In this document: piece by piece, positions 8,568 to 16,783 of the stretch | How the letters are laid out: every line of letters begins with the position of its first letter | How positions within the stretch are numbered: the first letter of the stretch is position 1 | Source: Bacillus ectoiniformans | GTDB lineage: Bacteria; Bacillota; Bacilli; Bacillales; Domibacillaceae | Direction: 5' to 3' | Assembly: GCF_016908875.1 (NCBI RefSeq) | Contig: NZ_JAFBES010000011.1 | Coordinates: 45,521 to 109,520, forward strand | Length of the DNA stretch: 64,000 bases | Position numbers and translations under genes: made by a program | The notes under the pieces: generated by a model | What the model was told of the DNA's origin: nothing | The model's input: only the letters and a program-made list of their open reading frames with translations | The model's database searches: none

Positions 8568-9566
8568 ATGGTCAGTAAACTCTTAAAGCGCGTGCCTCTT
8601 GAACAGCTGATGGACTTAAAGATAGATTACGCTTTTAAGCAGCTGTTTGGTACAGAGAAAAATAAAGAAATTACCGTTGTCTTTTTAAATGCCGTGTTAA
8701 ATCGTAACGGCCACGAAAGCATTCGTGATCTTTCGTTTACGAGCACAGAAGCAGGCGGAGAGTATGAGGAAGATAAACAGTCACGGCTCGATATTCTTGC
8801 AGTGACAAATGACGATAAGCGTATTAATATTGAGATTCAATTTACGAATCAATATGATATGATTAAACGCTCCATTTACTACTGGGCAGGCATTTATCGC
8901 CGACCGATGAAAAAAAGAATGGCTTATCGCGAGTTATATCCAGTGATTGCGATAAATATTTTAAATTTTAATCTTTTTCAGGATACAAAACGGTTTCACA
9001 CCTCTTATCATTTGTATGAAGACCAAGACTTCTTTCTATTAACTGATGTGATGGAATTTCATTTTTTGGAAATGCCTAAGATGATAAGTGATTGGAAACA
9101 AAACTTACTTGACCCATGGAACGATTTACTGGCTCGGTGGATGCTGCTGCTCGGTATTGTTGATCACCGGAATGGGAAAGTTTATGAAGATATCTATCAT
9201 GAATTGGAGGCCATCGCAATGAAAGATCCAACATTAAAGCAAGCGTTTCAAGGCTGGGATATATTAAGTGCAACAGAAGAAGAAATCTGGGCGTATGAAT
9301 CTAGACTTAAGCAAGTCTTAGATGCAGAAGCAGCTAAACGCGAAGCGGAGTTAAGTGAAAAAGAAGCGGTGGAAAAAGCCGTGAAAGAGGGATTAGAGCG
9401 GGGGATTCAACAAGGACTTCAACAAGGAATAGAAGAAGGAAGACGGAATGAAAAAATAGAGATGGTCAAAAGGATGCTTCAAAAAGGGATGGAAACAGAG
9501 ACCATTGCTGATATTATTGGATTAGAGGTCACTGAAATAAGACGGATAAAAAAAGAGTTGGAATAG
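8568..9566 (+). CDS. Rpn-family PD-(D/E)XK nuclease (PDDEXK_2, 'transposase'-annotated)
   Basis: 332 residues. The start MDLKIDYAFKQLFG, the acidic D75 (SRLDILA) and the E89-I-Q91 pair (INIEIQ) form the PD-(D/E)XK core of the Rpn/PDDEXK_2 family, DNases that promote RecA-independent recombination. The C-terminus has the usual helical KEGLERGIQQGLQQGIEEG repeat and a small HTH-like end (ETIADIIGLEVTEIRRI). The ATG follows ACGGAG at 8 bases. Such genes are often mobile or domesticated, so linkage to Argonaute could be functional or incidental. No inverted repeats were found around it. Confidence 0.85.
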   Translation: MVSKLLKRVPLEQLMDLKIDYAFKQLFGTEKNKEITVVFLNAVLNRNGHESIRDLSFTSTEAGGEYEEDKQSRLDILAVTNDDKRINIEIQFTNQYDMIKRSIYYWAGIYRRPMKKRMAYRELYPVIAINILNFNLFQDTKRFHTSYHLYEDQDFFLLTDVMEFHFLEMPKMISDWKQNLLDPWNDLLARWMLLLGIVDHRNGKVYEDIYHELEAIAMKDPTLKQAFQGWDILSATEEEIWAYESRLKQVLDAEAAKREAELSEKEAVEKAVKEGLERGIQQGLQQGIEEGRRNEKIEMVKRMLQKGMETETIADIIGLEVTEIRRIKKELE

Positions 9567-9643
9567 TATTTCAATAGTGAGACCGTTGTAGTATTGAGTG
9601 TGGGCTATGGTTCAGTAAATCCTTTTAATTAGGAGTGAGAAAT

Positions 9644-9841
9644 ATGAACTCTGCGAAAGAACGATTGATTAAAATCATTAATGAAATTCCGGAAAGTGAA
9701 TTGGCAAAAGTATTAGATTTTGCGGAATATATTAAAGATAAAGAAGATAAAAAGATTTTTAAAGAAATTACGAAGGCAAGTGAGAGCAGTTTAGACTTTT
9801 GGATCAATGATGTAGATGACAAGATTTGGAATGATGTATAG
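9644..9841 (+). CDS. Antitoxin-like protein (DUF2281 type)
   Basis: 65 residues. SAKERLIKIINEIPESELAKVLDFAEYIKDK is the typical N-terminal helix pair of DUF2281/YfhD-like antitoxins, followed by an acidic C-terminus (FWINDVDDKIWND) suited to mask a toxin. ATG 9644 is 8 bases after AGGAG. Its 3' end overlaps the toxin start, the arrangement typical of translationally coupled type II modules. Confidence 0.75.
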   Translation: MNSAKERLIKIINEIPESELAKVLDFAEYIKDKEDKKIFKEITKASESSLDFWINDVDDKIWNDV

Positions 9842-10166
9842 CCAAGGTGACATTCTCCTGCTGCCTATTCTATATACAAACTTAACCACTAATAAACAAT
9901 GGCCGGTTTTAGTACTTTCTAATAATACGTATAATCAAAATGCAGATGATATTATCGTTGCAGCAATCACATCTAAATTAAGTGAATTAGACTTTTCAAT
10001 CATCATTCATACAGAAAATTTAACAGCAGGAAAGTTAAAAAAGACTTCTGCTATAAGAGCTGATAAACTATATACTCTTTCCAAACATATAGTAAAGAAG
10101 AAATTTGGCCAAGTGCATAAAGAAATTTCGGATGAAGTGATTGTAAAAGTCAACGAACTGTTGTAA
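9831..10166 (+). CDS. MazF/PemK-family toxin (probable endoribonuclease)
   Basis: About 111 residues. MYSQGDILLLPI, KQWPVLVLSNNTYN and DDIIVAAITSKL match the PemK/MazF beta-barrel mRNA interferase family (GDI start, PVLV, ITS). I place the start at the ATG pair 9831/9834, since the family begins at MYxxGDI; an in-frame ATG at 9816 is possible. The canonical Arg before PVLV is replaced (KQWPVLV). It overlaps the antitoxin gene by about 11 bases. Confidence 0.83.
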   Translation: MMYSQGDILLLPILYTNLTTNKQWPVLVLSNNTYNQNADDIIVAAITSKLSELDFSIIIHTENLTAGKLKKTSAIRADKLYTLSKHIVKKKFGQVHKEISDEVIVKVNELL

Positions 10167-10260
10167 ATATAAAATAATATGGCCACTATCATATTCATTT
10201 TGGATGCAGGTTGAGTAAAGGTCATTTTGGGAAGACGGCGTAAAGGCCGCAAGATTATGG

Positions 10261-10293
10261 TAAGCGCCCGTTGGATAACCCAGCAGGCGCTTA
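10261..10293 (-). terminator. Hairpin at the end of the HipA-partner gene
   Basis: TAAGCGCC pairs with GGCGCTTA around a 17-base loop just past the stop of the leftward gene. There is no clear T-run, so termination is uncertain. Confidence 0.45.
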
Positions 10294-10296
10294 TTG

Positions 10297-10677
10297 TCAT
10301 TCCTCCGGATAATAAACGTCTTTGCGTAAACAAACATCCTTATGATTTAACTCCTCGCCTTCAAACCGAATCCAGATCTCATCATCAGCCATTACACCGT
10401 GAGTTTTACGAACAATACCCCAGCGATTGAATGCATTTAGTCCCAAAGCTTGGAGCAGTTCATCCGCATTGACTCGTGTCGGAGGGAAGGTTCGCCACTT
10501 TAGCCAACTTTCCATCTGTTCCGTCGTAATATGGCCTTCTGAATCCTCAGAAAATTGTTTATTAAAGCCAGTTATATAGTTTTTAACATAAAGTGTTCCG
10601 CCATCTTCTGGTCTTAGATCAACGGAGGCAATTACTTGATCAAAAAGCATGACATCAAACTTCATATAATTAACCAC
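10297..10677 (-). CDS. Small conserved-looking partner of a HipA-like kinase
   Basis: 126 residues. The GTG at 10677 lies 5 bases after AGGTGA; a GTG nine bases upstream overlaps that site. The sequence (MLFDQVIASVDLRP, SWLKWRTFPPTRVNADELLQALGLN, RWGIVRKTHGVMADDEIWIRF) has no motif I can name. It starts one base after the stop of the kinase remnant upstream, so the two formed one operon. In HipA-like kinase loci small adjacent genes encode antitoxin or N-terminal subdomain parts, which is the likely role here. Since the kinase is broken, this may be an orphan. Confidence 0.6.
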   Translation of the reverse strand: MVNYMKFDVMLFDQVIASVDLRPEDGGTLYVKNYITGFNKQFSEDSEGHITTEQMESWLKWRTFPPTRVNADELLQALGLNAFNRWGIVRKTHGVMADDEIWIRFEGEELNHKDVCLRKDVYYPEE

Positions 10678-10678
10678 G

Positions 10679-11076
10679 TTATTCACCTCGAATCAGCAAT
10701 TTTTCATAGGCTGGATCTTCTAGCTTCATCTTTAATACATCTATGAGACGTCCAAGCGGAAACGGTGCTATTTGTAACGCGTTCATAAATGTTTCTACTT
10801 TTAAAAATGGTGGACCTTCATATATGGCCAATTGTTTTTTAAAACTTGAGTTGAAAGGCTTTGCTTTTACTTTTTTAAAATTTGAACATCTACATCTAAC
10901 GGATAATCTTGAGTATCAGAAAGAAAGCTAAGTCCGTGATCGAAAAGAGGTGCCAGTTCCCATGCGTTGTATTGATCATCATACAAAAACAAAATATTAT
11001 TCGTATGACGCTCTTCTTCATACGAGATCATTTTTTCATAAGGGTGTACTAAAAGCGAAGTTTGAATGGTAAATGT
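10679..11076 (-). pseudogene. Remnant of a HipA-like kinase (C-terminal lobe, frameshifted)
   Basis: Reading leftward, one open stretch from 11076 encodes ERHTNNILFLYDD and ELAPLFDHGLSFLS, matching the catalytic (DRHxxN-like) and metal-binding (DxG) motifs of Firmicute HipA-family kinases. It stops at 10867. The frame resumes through a run of six T at 10871-10876, giving a further ~60 residues (NSSFKKQLAIYEGPPFLKVE ... LEDPAYEKLLIRGE) to a stop at 10679. The kinase N-terminus is missing; the upstream frame is closed at 11077. So the gene is both 5'-truncated and frameshifted. Confidence 0.75.
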
Positions 11077-11162
11077 TTAACAAGAAATTAATGGACAGGG
11101 ATATGATAAAATGGAAGGTGTAGGGTCAGATATTTGTCCCTTCTAGTGGGGAGGGGATTTCT

Positions 11163-12182
11163 TTGAAAAAGACAACTTTATTATATATTTATTGCAGTTT
11201 GGTATTTTTGCTCTTTTTTGATTTGTGGGTGGAAAATTCAGAGCAAGCAACAAATTTCTTTGGTAAATGGATTGAGCCATTTATCGACGAACCAAAGTTT
11301 TCTCTCGTCTGGACCGTATTAATTGTTGTCGGTTTGATGACTTTGTTTAAATATCTGTTGGATGAAAAAGAGGAAGGAAAAAATCAGTTAGAAAAAACAT
11401 TGGAATCTGAAATGGCCATTCTTGTTGCTGCTAATAGAGAACTAAACGAATATCGACTGCAAGACAATCTGGTCACGGTCCTGAATAGATTTGTTGCACA
11501 GAACTCTTATGTTAGTGCAGTGCAATGGTATCAGTATTCTGAGAATAACATTCAAGGCAAGACAATTTTTAAGTTTAGTTATCAGTATGGTTCTGTTGCT
11601 GAAGCAGTAAATGTTAATGCAGTTCAACAAATATATTATGAATGCGATACAGAAGTGCTAAAACTATTCAGGATTGCCAGAAAGAGATATAGAGTGCAAG
11701 ATAATCCAGATTTATTAGTAGACTTCATCGTTAGCATACATACTAGCATTTTTAGGAAAGATTCGTTAACAGCAGAGGATGCTGTTCAATATGCCATGAT
11801 GACTCTTGCGAAAGAAATAATAGAAAAGGATTATGGATTAATCTTTGAGCAAGACCTAGGAACAAGTGACAATAGAATTCAGCAGTTTGTCGATCAACAT
11901 CGGACTGGAATTCTGAGAGCAGCTCTGATGGAAGATGAATATTATTCTTTCACACATACAAGGATCAATGAAAAATTCAATCGCCAGTACATTGCCCGGC
12001 TTGGAATAGTTAGAGAAGAAAGCTTTGTTTTTACTTTAGTATTAGATGCCAGCATTCTTGAAGAAGAAGAATATGATTGTAGGATGCTGAATATTGCAAA
12101 AGAATTTGAAAATCTTTTAATTGGTCTTGAAAAAGGGTATAATAAAAGTATAGAAAAGGAAGGTGACGGATATGCTGGTTAA
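11163..12182 (+). CDS. Unidentified membrane protein with two N-terminal segments
   Basis: 339 residues. The TTG start is 8 bases after GGGGAGG. Predicted membrane segments are at about 5-22 and 46-66, with a charged coiled-coil-like stretch (67-100) and a soluble domain of about 230 residues with a mixed alpha/beta pattern (possibly GAF-like, not certain). A sensor-like topology is plausible, but no effector domain is visible. The stop overlaps the next small gene (12172), whose ribosome binding site lies inside it, so the two are translationally coupled. Confidence 0.65.
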   Translation: MKKTTLLYIYCSLVFLLFFDLWVENSEQATNFFGKWIEPFIDEPKFSLVWTVLIVVGLMTLFKYLLDEKEEGKNQLEKTLESEMAILVAANRELNEYRLQDNLVTVLNRFVAQNSYVSAVQWYQYSENNIQGKTIFKFSYQYGSVAEAVNVNAVQQIYYECDTEVLKLFRIARKRYRVQDNPDLLVDFIVSIHTSIFRKDSLTAEDAVQYAMMTLAKEIIEKDYGLIFEQDLGTSDNRIQQFVDQHRTGILRAALMEDEYYSFTHTRINEKFNRQYIARLGIVREESFVFTLVLDASILEEEEYDCRMLNIAKEFENLLIGLEKGYNKSIEKEGDGYAG

Positions 12183-12330
12183 AAATGATACTCAAAAACA
12201 AAAAGCTTTGATTGAGAGTACCTTAACCCAAGCGGGAATTAAGGTTAAACCTGGCAAAAAATCACCAAGAAGCGGAAAATATTCAGGCATTATTGGGAAC
12301 AGTAAAAAAGTTTTAGAACTGAAAATATAG
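12172..12330 (+). CDS. Small basic protein, paralogue 1
   Basis: 52 residues, starting at an ATG inside the end of the membrane-protein gene and 6 bases after AAGGAAGGTGA. The core GIKVKPGKKSPRSGKYSGIIG recurs in the 56-residue protein at 12625-12795 with about half of the residues identical. A strong terminator follows. Function unknown; the basic core suggests binding to a nucleic acid or an acidic partner. Confidence 0.65.
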   Translation: MLVKNDTQKQKALIESTLTQAGIKVKPGKKSPRSGKYSGIIGNSKKVLELKI

Positions 12331-12335
12331 TACGT

Positions 12336-12366
12336 AAAAGACAGCTGCGAGCTGTCTTTTTTTCTT
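12336..12366 (+). terminator. Terminator after the small-protein gene
   Basis: Perfect 11-bp stem AAAAGACAGCT/AGCTGTCTTTT with a GCG loop, then a long T-rich run. Confidence 0.92.
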
Positions 12367-12624
12367 TTTATAACATATATATATTATAAAACTTTCATGA
12401 GTTTCTATTGAGCACTGCGCCAAGCATGATAATTGAAATATGCATAGGGAGTGTTATATGGAACTGGTTTAACCAAAGCTAAATAGAAATATATATAGTT
12501 ACCCTCCTACAGACATTCCTGCTTTCATGTTGGCTTTTTTTGGGTTGATCATAAAATTTCCTTCCCCGGCCAATAGTATATAGGAGGAACGGTGTTTTTT
12601 CTTTTTACAAAAAAGGGGGTTTTT

Positions 12625-12795
12625 ATGATATTGAGGAATTCGGAGCGGTTGGAACAGGAGCGTATAGAAATAATCGAGCGCTTTCACAAAGAGGGTATCA
12701 AAGTTAAAATAGGGATAAAATCTCCTGTAAACGGAAGATATTCAGGGATAGTTGGAAGTAGTGAAAAGATTTTACGAATAAACCTTCCTCGATAA
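12625..12795 (+). CDS. Small basic protein, paralogue 2
   Basis: 56 residues. ATG 12625 lies about 5 bases after AGGGGG. The core GIKVKIGIKSPVNGRYSGIVG closely matches paralogue 1 (12172-12330), sharing the pattern GIKVKxGxKSPxxGxYSGIxGxSxKxL. The N-terminus is a charged amphipathic helix unlike that of paralogue 1. It stands alone, about 295 bases after the terminator of paralogue 1. No function known. Confidence 0.6.
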   Translation: MILRNSERLEQERIEIIERFHKEGIKVKIGIKSPVNGRYSGIVGSSEKILRINLPR

Positions 12796-13572
12796 AATGG
12801 TAATGTATCTGTGGACAAGGTAAATCGCACTATTTATCATGGCCAGGCACCTGTGTTATAAGAACTGGATCCGTAGTTATAATGACGGTCTCATAGGTAT
12901 TGCGGGTCCAGTAATAATATTAAAGCTCCAAAAAACCGACTTTGGAGCGTGCGCTGTTTATGGGAAGTGTAAGGCTAATGTGAAGGTTAAAGTTAATTTT
13001 AATTTGAAATTTTCTAGTTTACATAATATATATTATAAGAAGTTATCTAAAAAACATTATTTCTGTCTCATATCATAAGTAAACTTTAAATAGTGAGATA
13101 TTTTATTGATTTATGAATTTTTATTTATGATTAATTTATTCATTAATTTTTCTCAACTGATCTTTGTATTCCAATTAACAAAGCCATTTTATTAATTCTA
13201 AGCAGAAAGAATTTTCTTAAACTATTATAAATGCTGGCGATAAATAAATTTGCTTAGCATTTATTAATTACTTAACACATATAAATAGTTTGTCGCTGGT
13301 GTTCTTAATTATTCTTATAATTGTATTATCTGAACCGCTATCTCAATTTATTTGTTTTTGTCTCAAAATTAATCTTTAAAGATGTTTTACATCTAGTTGC
13401 TCTCAATGATTCACCTACAATTCTGTTAAAAAACCCCAAAGAACAATTTGTTCTTTGGGGTTTTGATCTGTAAGACTGATATGAACCCTCTTTTTGTACA
13501 AAACTATAAAATACTTACTGTAAATTTTTCATTACTTGTTTTTTTCGCTTTTTAAATAAAATAATCATGAAA
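12796..13572. other. Long AT-rich gap without a credible gene
   Basis: About 780 bases, very AT-rich from 13000. An 80-codon open frame (12839-13078) lacks a ribosome binding site and family features. Apart from the terminator at 13430-13464 I see no structured RNA, tRNA or repeat array. It separates the defence-like region from cadA and may be decayed sequence. Confidence 0.5.
13430..13464 (-). terminator. Terminator of cadA (works on both strands)
   Basis: AAAACCCCAAAGAAC pairs with GTTCTTTGGGGTTTT around a short AATTT loop, with A/T runs on both sides. It lies about 110 bases past the cadA stop. Confidence 0.85.
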
Positions 13573-16044
13573 TTAATCTTTTAGTTGAAGCAATCTCATA
13601 CTATTTAAAATCACTAGTATTGCTGCACCTGTGTCACTCATAACAGCCAGCCATAACGTAAGATCACCAGTGAAAATTAAGATAAGCGCGGCGAGCTTTG
13701 TGAGTATAGAAAACCATATATTTTGTTTGATAATATTTAATGCTTTTCGGCTTAATTTCACAGTATGAGGCAGTTTTTCTAGATTATCAGCCATCAGCAC
13801 AATATCTGCCGTTTCCATAGCAGTATCTGTTCCCGCTCCACCCATAGCAATCCCTAAATCGGCTGTCGCTAATGCAGGGGCATCATTAATACCATCTCCG
13901 ACCATCGCGACGACTTTACCTTCACTTTGAAGCTGTTTAACGGCCGTAACTTTATCTTCCGGCATTAATTCAGCAAAGAAACGGTCCACGCCTGCTAGAG
14001 TACTAATTTTACTCGCAGTTCCTTTGTTGTCACCCGTCAGCATAACAACCTGTTCAATACCTATTTCTTTAATATGTTTTAACGCCTTTGCTGTAGTTTT
14101 TCGAATTGTATCTGACACTGCAATGATTCCAAAAACTTTCGAATGCGTTCCTACGATCACTAACGTATTCCCTTCATTCTGCAAAGAGTGAATAGTGTTT
14201 TTCATTTCTCCTAATGAGACATTCATTTCCTGGAACAATTTTGGATTTCCTGCAAAGTGCTCTATTCCAAGAATGGTTGCTTTCGCTCCCTTTCCTGCAA
14301 TGGCAGTAAAGCTCTCACCTTCTAAAGTAGAAATGCCACGTTCTGACGCATGGGTTACAATGGCTGAAGCAATAGGGTGCTGTGAATGTTCTTCAATGGT
14401 TCGAGCAATTGCGAGCAGTTCCGCTTCTGTTCCATTTACTACGTGTAAACTGAAGACCTTTGGTTTCCCTTCTGTCAGCGTTCCTGTTTTATCAAATGCA
14501 ATAGCGTTTAGTGCTCCTGCTGTCTCTAAAAACGTACCACCTTTAATTAGAATGCCATTCTTTGCTGCATTGCCTATGGCTGACACAATCGCAACTGGCG
14601 TTGAGATAACCAATGCACAAGGGCAAGCAACCACTAGAAGTTCGAGTCCCTTATATAGCCACTCTCCCCATGAGCCCCAGCCAAGTAAAGGAGGCACAAC
14701 CATTACAATGATCGCCAGCATAAAAACAATCGGTGTATAGATTTTCGCAAAACGGTCAATAAATGCCTCGGTCGGCGCTTTTTGTTCCTGTGCTTCTTCT
14801 ACAAGATGAATAATCCGGGCAATGGTTGTATCTTTGACAAGTTTCGTAACATTGACTTCTAACGATCCACTTTCATTGACGGTCCCAGCGTAGACAACAT
14901 CCTGTATGTTTTTGTCCACTGGAAGGGACTCTCCTGTTATCGGTGCCTGGTTAACAGTAGAAGCCCCTGCGATGATCTCTCCATCCAAAGGAATTTTCTC
15001 CCCGGGCTTAACAACAATGATCTCCCCGACTTGAATGGCTTCAACAGATTTACGAGTCAGGTTTTGGCCACTTTTAACCCAGGCTTCTTGTGGAGCTATA
15101 TTCATCAGCCCACGAATCGATTCTCTTGTTCTCTCAATCGATTTATTTTGCAAGGCAGTACCTAAAGCAAATAACCAGACTACGGTTGCCCCTTCAAACC
15201 ATTCGCCAATCAATGCAGCGCCAATGGCTGCCGATATCATTAAAACGTTCATATCCAACGATCTGCTTCTAATTGCATAGTAAGCGCTTCTTGCCGGTTT
15301 ATATCCACCAATAAGAATCGACGCAGCATATAAAACTGTAATAAGCGATGGATATAATCCGTTAAATGATCCAAAAAATCCAAGGGCTAAAAGGATACCA
15401 GAAATGGTTGTGGTAGATAACATTTTTTTGTTAACAGGAGCTTCATTCTTTCTGCCTGTAGACAGAACCGCTTCAAATCCAGCATTTGATACCTCTTTTG
15501 CAACGGCCTCCACACTCAAGTCATGAGTAATGTGCATTTTACCTGTAGAAAAATTCACACGAACTTCTTCAACAGTCGTAACATTTCTCATATGCTTTTC
15601 AAGAGTAACAGCACATGCTCCGCAATCCATTCCCTCAATCATGAATGTTTGGCTTTTGTCGTTTTGAGCCAGTGATTCAGCGTTAAATCCCAGCTTTTTA
15701 ACTTGTTTTTCAATGATAGAGGATGAAATCCCCTCATCTGCCGTCACTTGCATTTTTGCCGTACTGTAGTTCACTTGGATTGTTTTCACGCCAGACATCT
15801 TAACTAAGCTTTTTTCAATAGTGGCTGCACAAGCTGGGCAATCCATGCCTTGTATTCGATATTCAAACGAACTGACGGATGCATCCGCTATTCTTTGTGG
15901 CTGCCCCTTTGTTTTAGCCGCTTCACATGATGTATCTCCTGCACAACAAGAACTCGTTGCTTCATCATATTCTTCGTCGTGTGCTGCTGAAGAAACTGGA
16001 ATCTCAGAACACGAGCTGCTTGCACAGCGCAAGAATCGCAGCAA
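13573..16044 (-). CDS. cadA: Cd/Zn/Pb-transporting P1B-type ATPase CadA
   Basis: Up to 823 residues. A Cys/His-rich N-terminus precedes two HMA domains with GMDCPAC (66-72) and GMDCGAC (138-144). Membrane segments, TGES, the transport motif CPC within VVACPCALV, DKTGT and GDGINDAP follow, as in divalent soft-metal exporters. The only in-frame start near the front is a TTG at 16044 with no ribosome binding site, 41 bases inside the truncated acetate transporter gene. No cadC/ArsR regulator is next to it. The 5' end therefore looks rearranged: the first about 15 codons may not be native, and translation may depend on the upstream gene. Confidence 0.88.
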   Translation of the reverse strand: MLRFLRCASSSCSEIPVSSAAHDEEYDEATSSCCAGDTSCEAAKTKGQPQRIADASVSSFEYRIQGMDCPACAATIEKSLVKMSGVKTIQVNYSTAKMQVTADEGISSSIIEKQVKKLGFNAESLAQNDKSQTFMIEGMDCGACAVTLEKHMRNVTTVEEVRVNFSTGKMHITHDLSVEAVAKEVSNAGFEAVLSTGRKNEAPVNKKMLSTTTISGILLALGFFGSFNGLYPSLITVLYAASILIGGYKPARSAYYAIRSRSLDMNVLMISAAIGAALIGEWFEGATVVWLFALGTALQNKSIERTRESIRGLMNIAPQEAWVKSGQNLTRKSVEAIQVGEIIVVKPGEKIPLDGEIIAGASTVNQAPITGESLPVDKNIQDVVYAGTVNESGSLEVNVTKLVKDTTIARIIHLVEEAQEQKAPTEAFIDRFAKIYTPIVFMLAIIVMVVPPLLGWGSWGEWLYKGLELLVVACPCALVISTPVAIVSAIGNAAKNGILIKGGTFLETAGALNAIAFDKTGTLTEGKPKVFSLHVVNGTEAELLAIARTIEEHSQHPIASAIVTHASERGISTLEGESFTAIAGKGAKATILGIEHFAGNPKLFQEMNVSLGEMKNTIHSLQNEGNTLVIVGTHSKVFGIIAVSDTIRKTTAKALKHIKEIGIEQVVMLTGDNKGTASKISTLAGVDRFFAELMPEDKVTAVKQLQSEGKVVAMVGDGINDAPALATADLGIAMGGAGTDTAMETADIVLMADNLEKLPHTVKLSRKALNIIKQNIWFSILTKLAALILIFTGDLTLWLAVMSDTGAAILVILNSMRLLQLKD

Positions 16045-16447
16045 ATGCTTTATTTGTTTCTAAAGCGGCAACAGTGATAAATACTGAAAAGATAAAATAG
16101 CCCATAAATGCAAAACCAATCTGTCTAGGATCCGCTACGCCAACGTCTCCAAACCACCCAAGCGACATGGCCCAATGTGAAGCTACACCCAGCCAGAACA
16201 AACCATAAGCACCCAGCACGATGGAACCGAAATAATTGTTTTTGCGAAAATCAACAAGTGATCCCCAGATTTGCGCAATGGCTCCGAGGAACACAGCCCA
16301 CGGAATGATGAAGGCTGTCCCTTCTGTCCATCCCATCTTTTGTGAAGCGGCCACAAATGTGACCATCGACAAGCCAAATACCCCTAAGGCCGTCGGATCG
16401 GACATGGAAATCTTTGTTTCCGTCACGAATGTCTTTTTTTCTTGCAT
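16004..16447 (-). CDS. Truncated acetate uptake transporter (GPR1/FUN34/YaaH family)
   Basis: 147 residues. SDPTALGVFGLSMVTFVAASQKMGW, TAFIIPWAVFLGAIAQ and GFAFMGYFIFSVFITVAALETNK match the first four membrane segments of AceTr proteins, which normally have six segments and about 190-220 residues. After ETNKA the sequence ends in 11 residues (FAAILALCKQLVF-like) that overlap the start of cadA in another frame. The last third of the gene is missing. ATG 16447 has a good AGGGGAG site, so transcription and translation may still start here. Probably non-functional as a transporter. Confidence 0.75.
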   Translation of the reverse strand: MQEKKTFVTETKISMSDPTALGVFGLSMVTFVAASQKMGWTEGTAFIIPWAVFLGAIAQIWGSLVDFRKNNYFGSIVLGAYGLFWLGVASHWAMSLGWFGDVGVADPRQIGFAFMGYFIFSVFITVAALETNKAFAAILALCKQLVF

Positions 16448-16783
16448 CTCTCTCTACACTCCCCTTGTGTTATGTATAACAGAATCAACCAGCATAAATG
16501 TGACATACTAAAGTCGAATTCTGTCCAATAAAGTATAGTACAATTCTTCAAAAATATCAAAAAATTCTAAATCCGTTAAATAGTTAGTAATTGTCTCCAT
16601 TCCGCTCGTTGCCACAAATTTTATGAATAAATTAACTATATTAGTTGAATCTGCATAAAAACCCAATCTGTTTTATTTAAACCTCGTATTTATCGTATGA
16701 AAATAAGAATATTTTTATAAACATACAAAATACCTTCAAAAAAAGAAGGTTAACATACATTAACCTTCTCTCTCATTTCATTA
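16448..16783. other. Intergenic region between transporter remnant and cell-wall hydrolase
   Basis: 336 AT-rich bases with the leftward promoter/leader of the acetate-transporter gene on its left and the terminator of the NlpC/P60 gene (16745-16768) on its right. No other structure was recognised. Confidence 0.5.
16739..16768 (-). terminator. Terminator of the NlpC/P60 gene
   Basis: Nine-bp stem GAAGGTTAA/TTAACCTTC with a 6-base loop. Read leftward it ends in a run of T (A-run at 16739-16744). Confidence 0.8.

Noticed and set aside
10743..10931. 62-codon plus-strand frame
   Set aside because: It runs opposite to the kinase remnant, whose motifs are on the minus strand; it is a shadow frame.
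12499..12687. 62-codon minus-strand frame over the second small basic gene
   Set aside because: The opposite strand has a ribosome binding site and a paralogous product; this frame has neither.
12839..13078. 79-codon open frame on the plus strand
   Set aside because: No ribosome binding site or family features, in AT-rich sequence.
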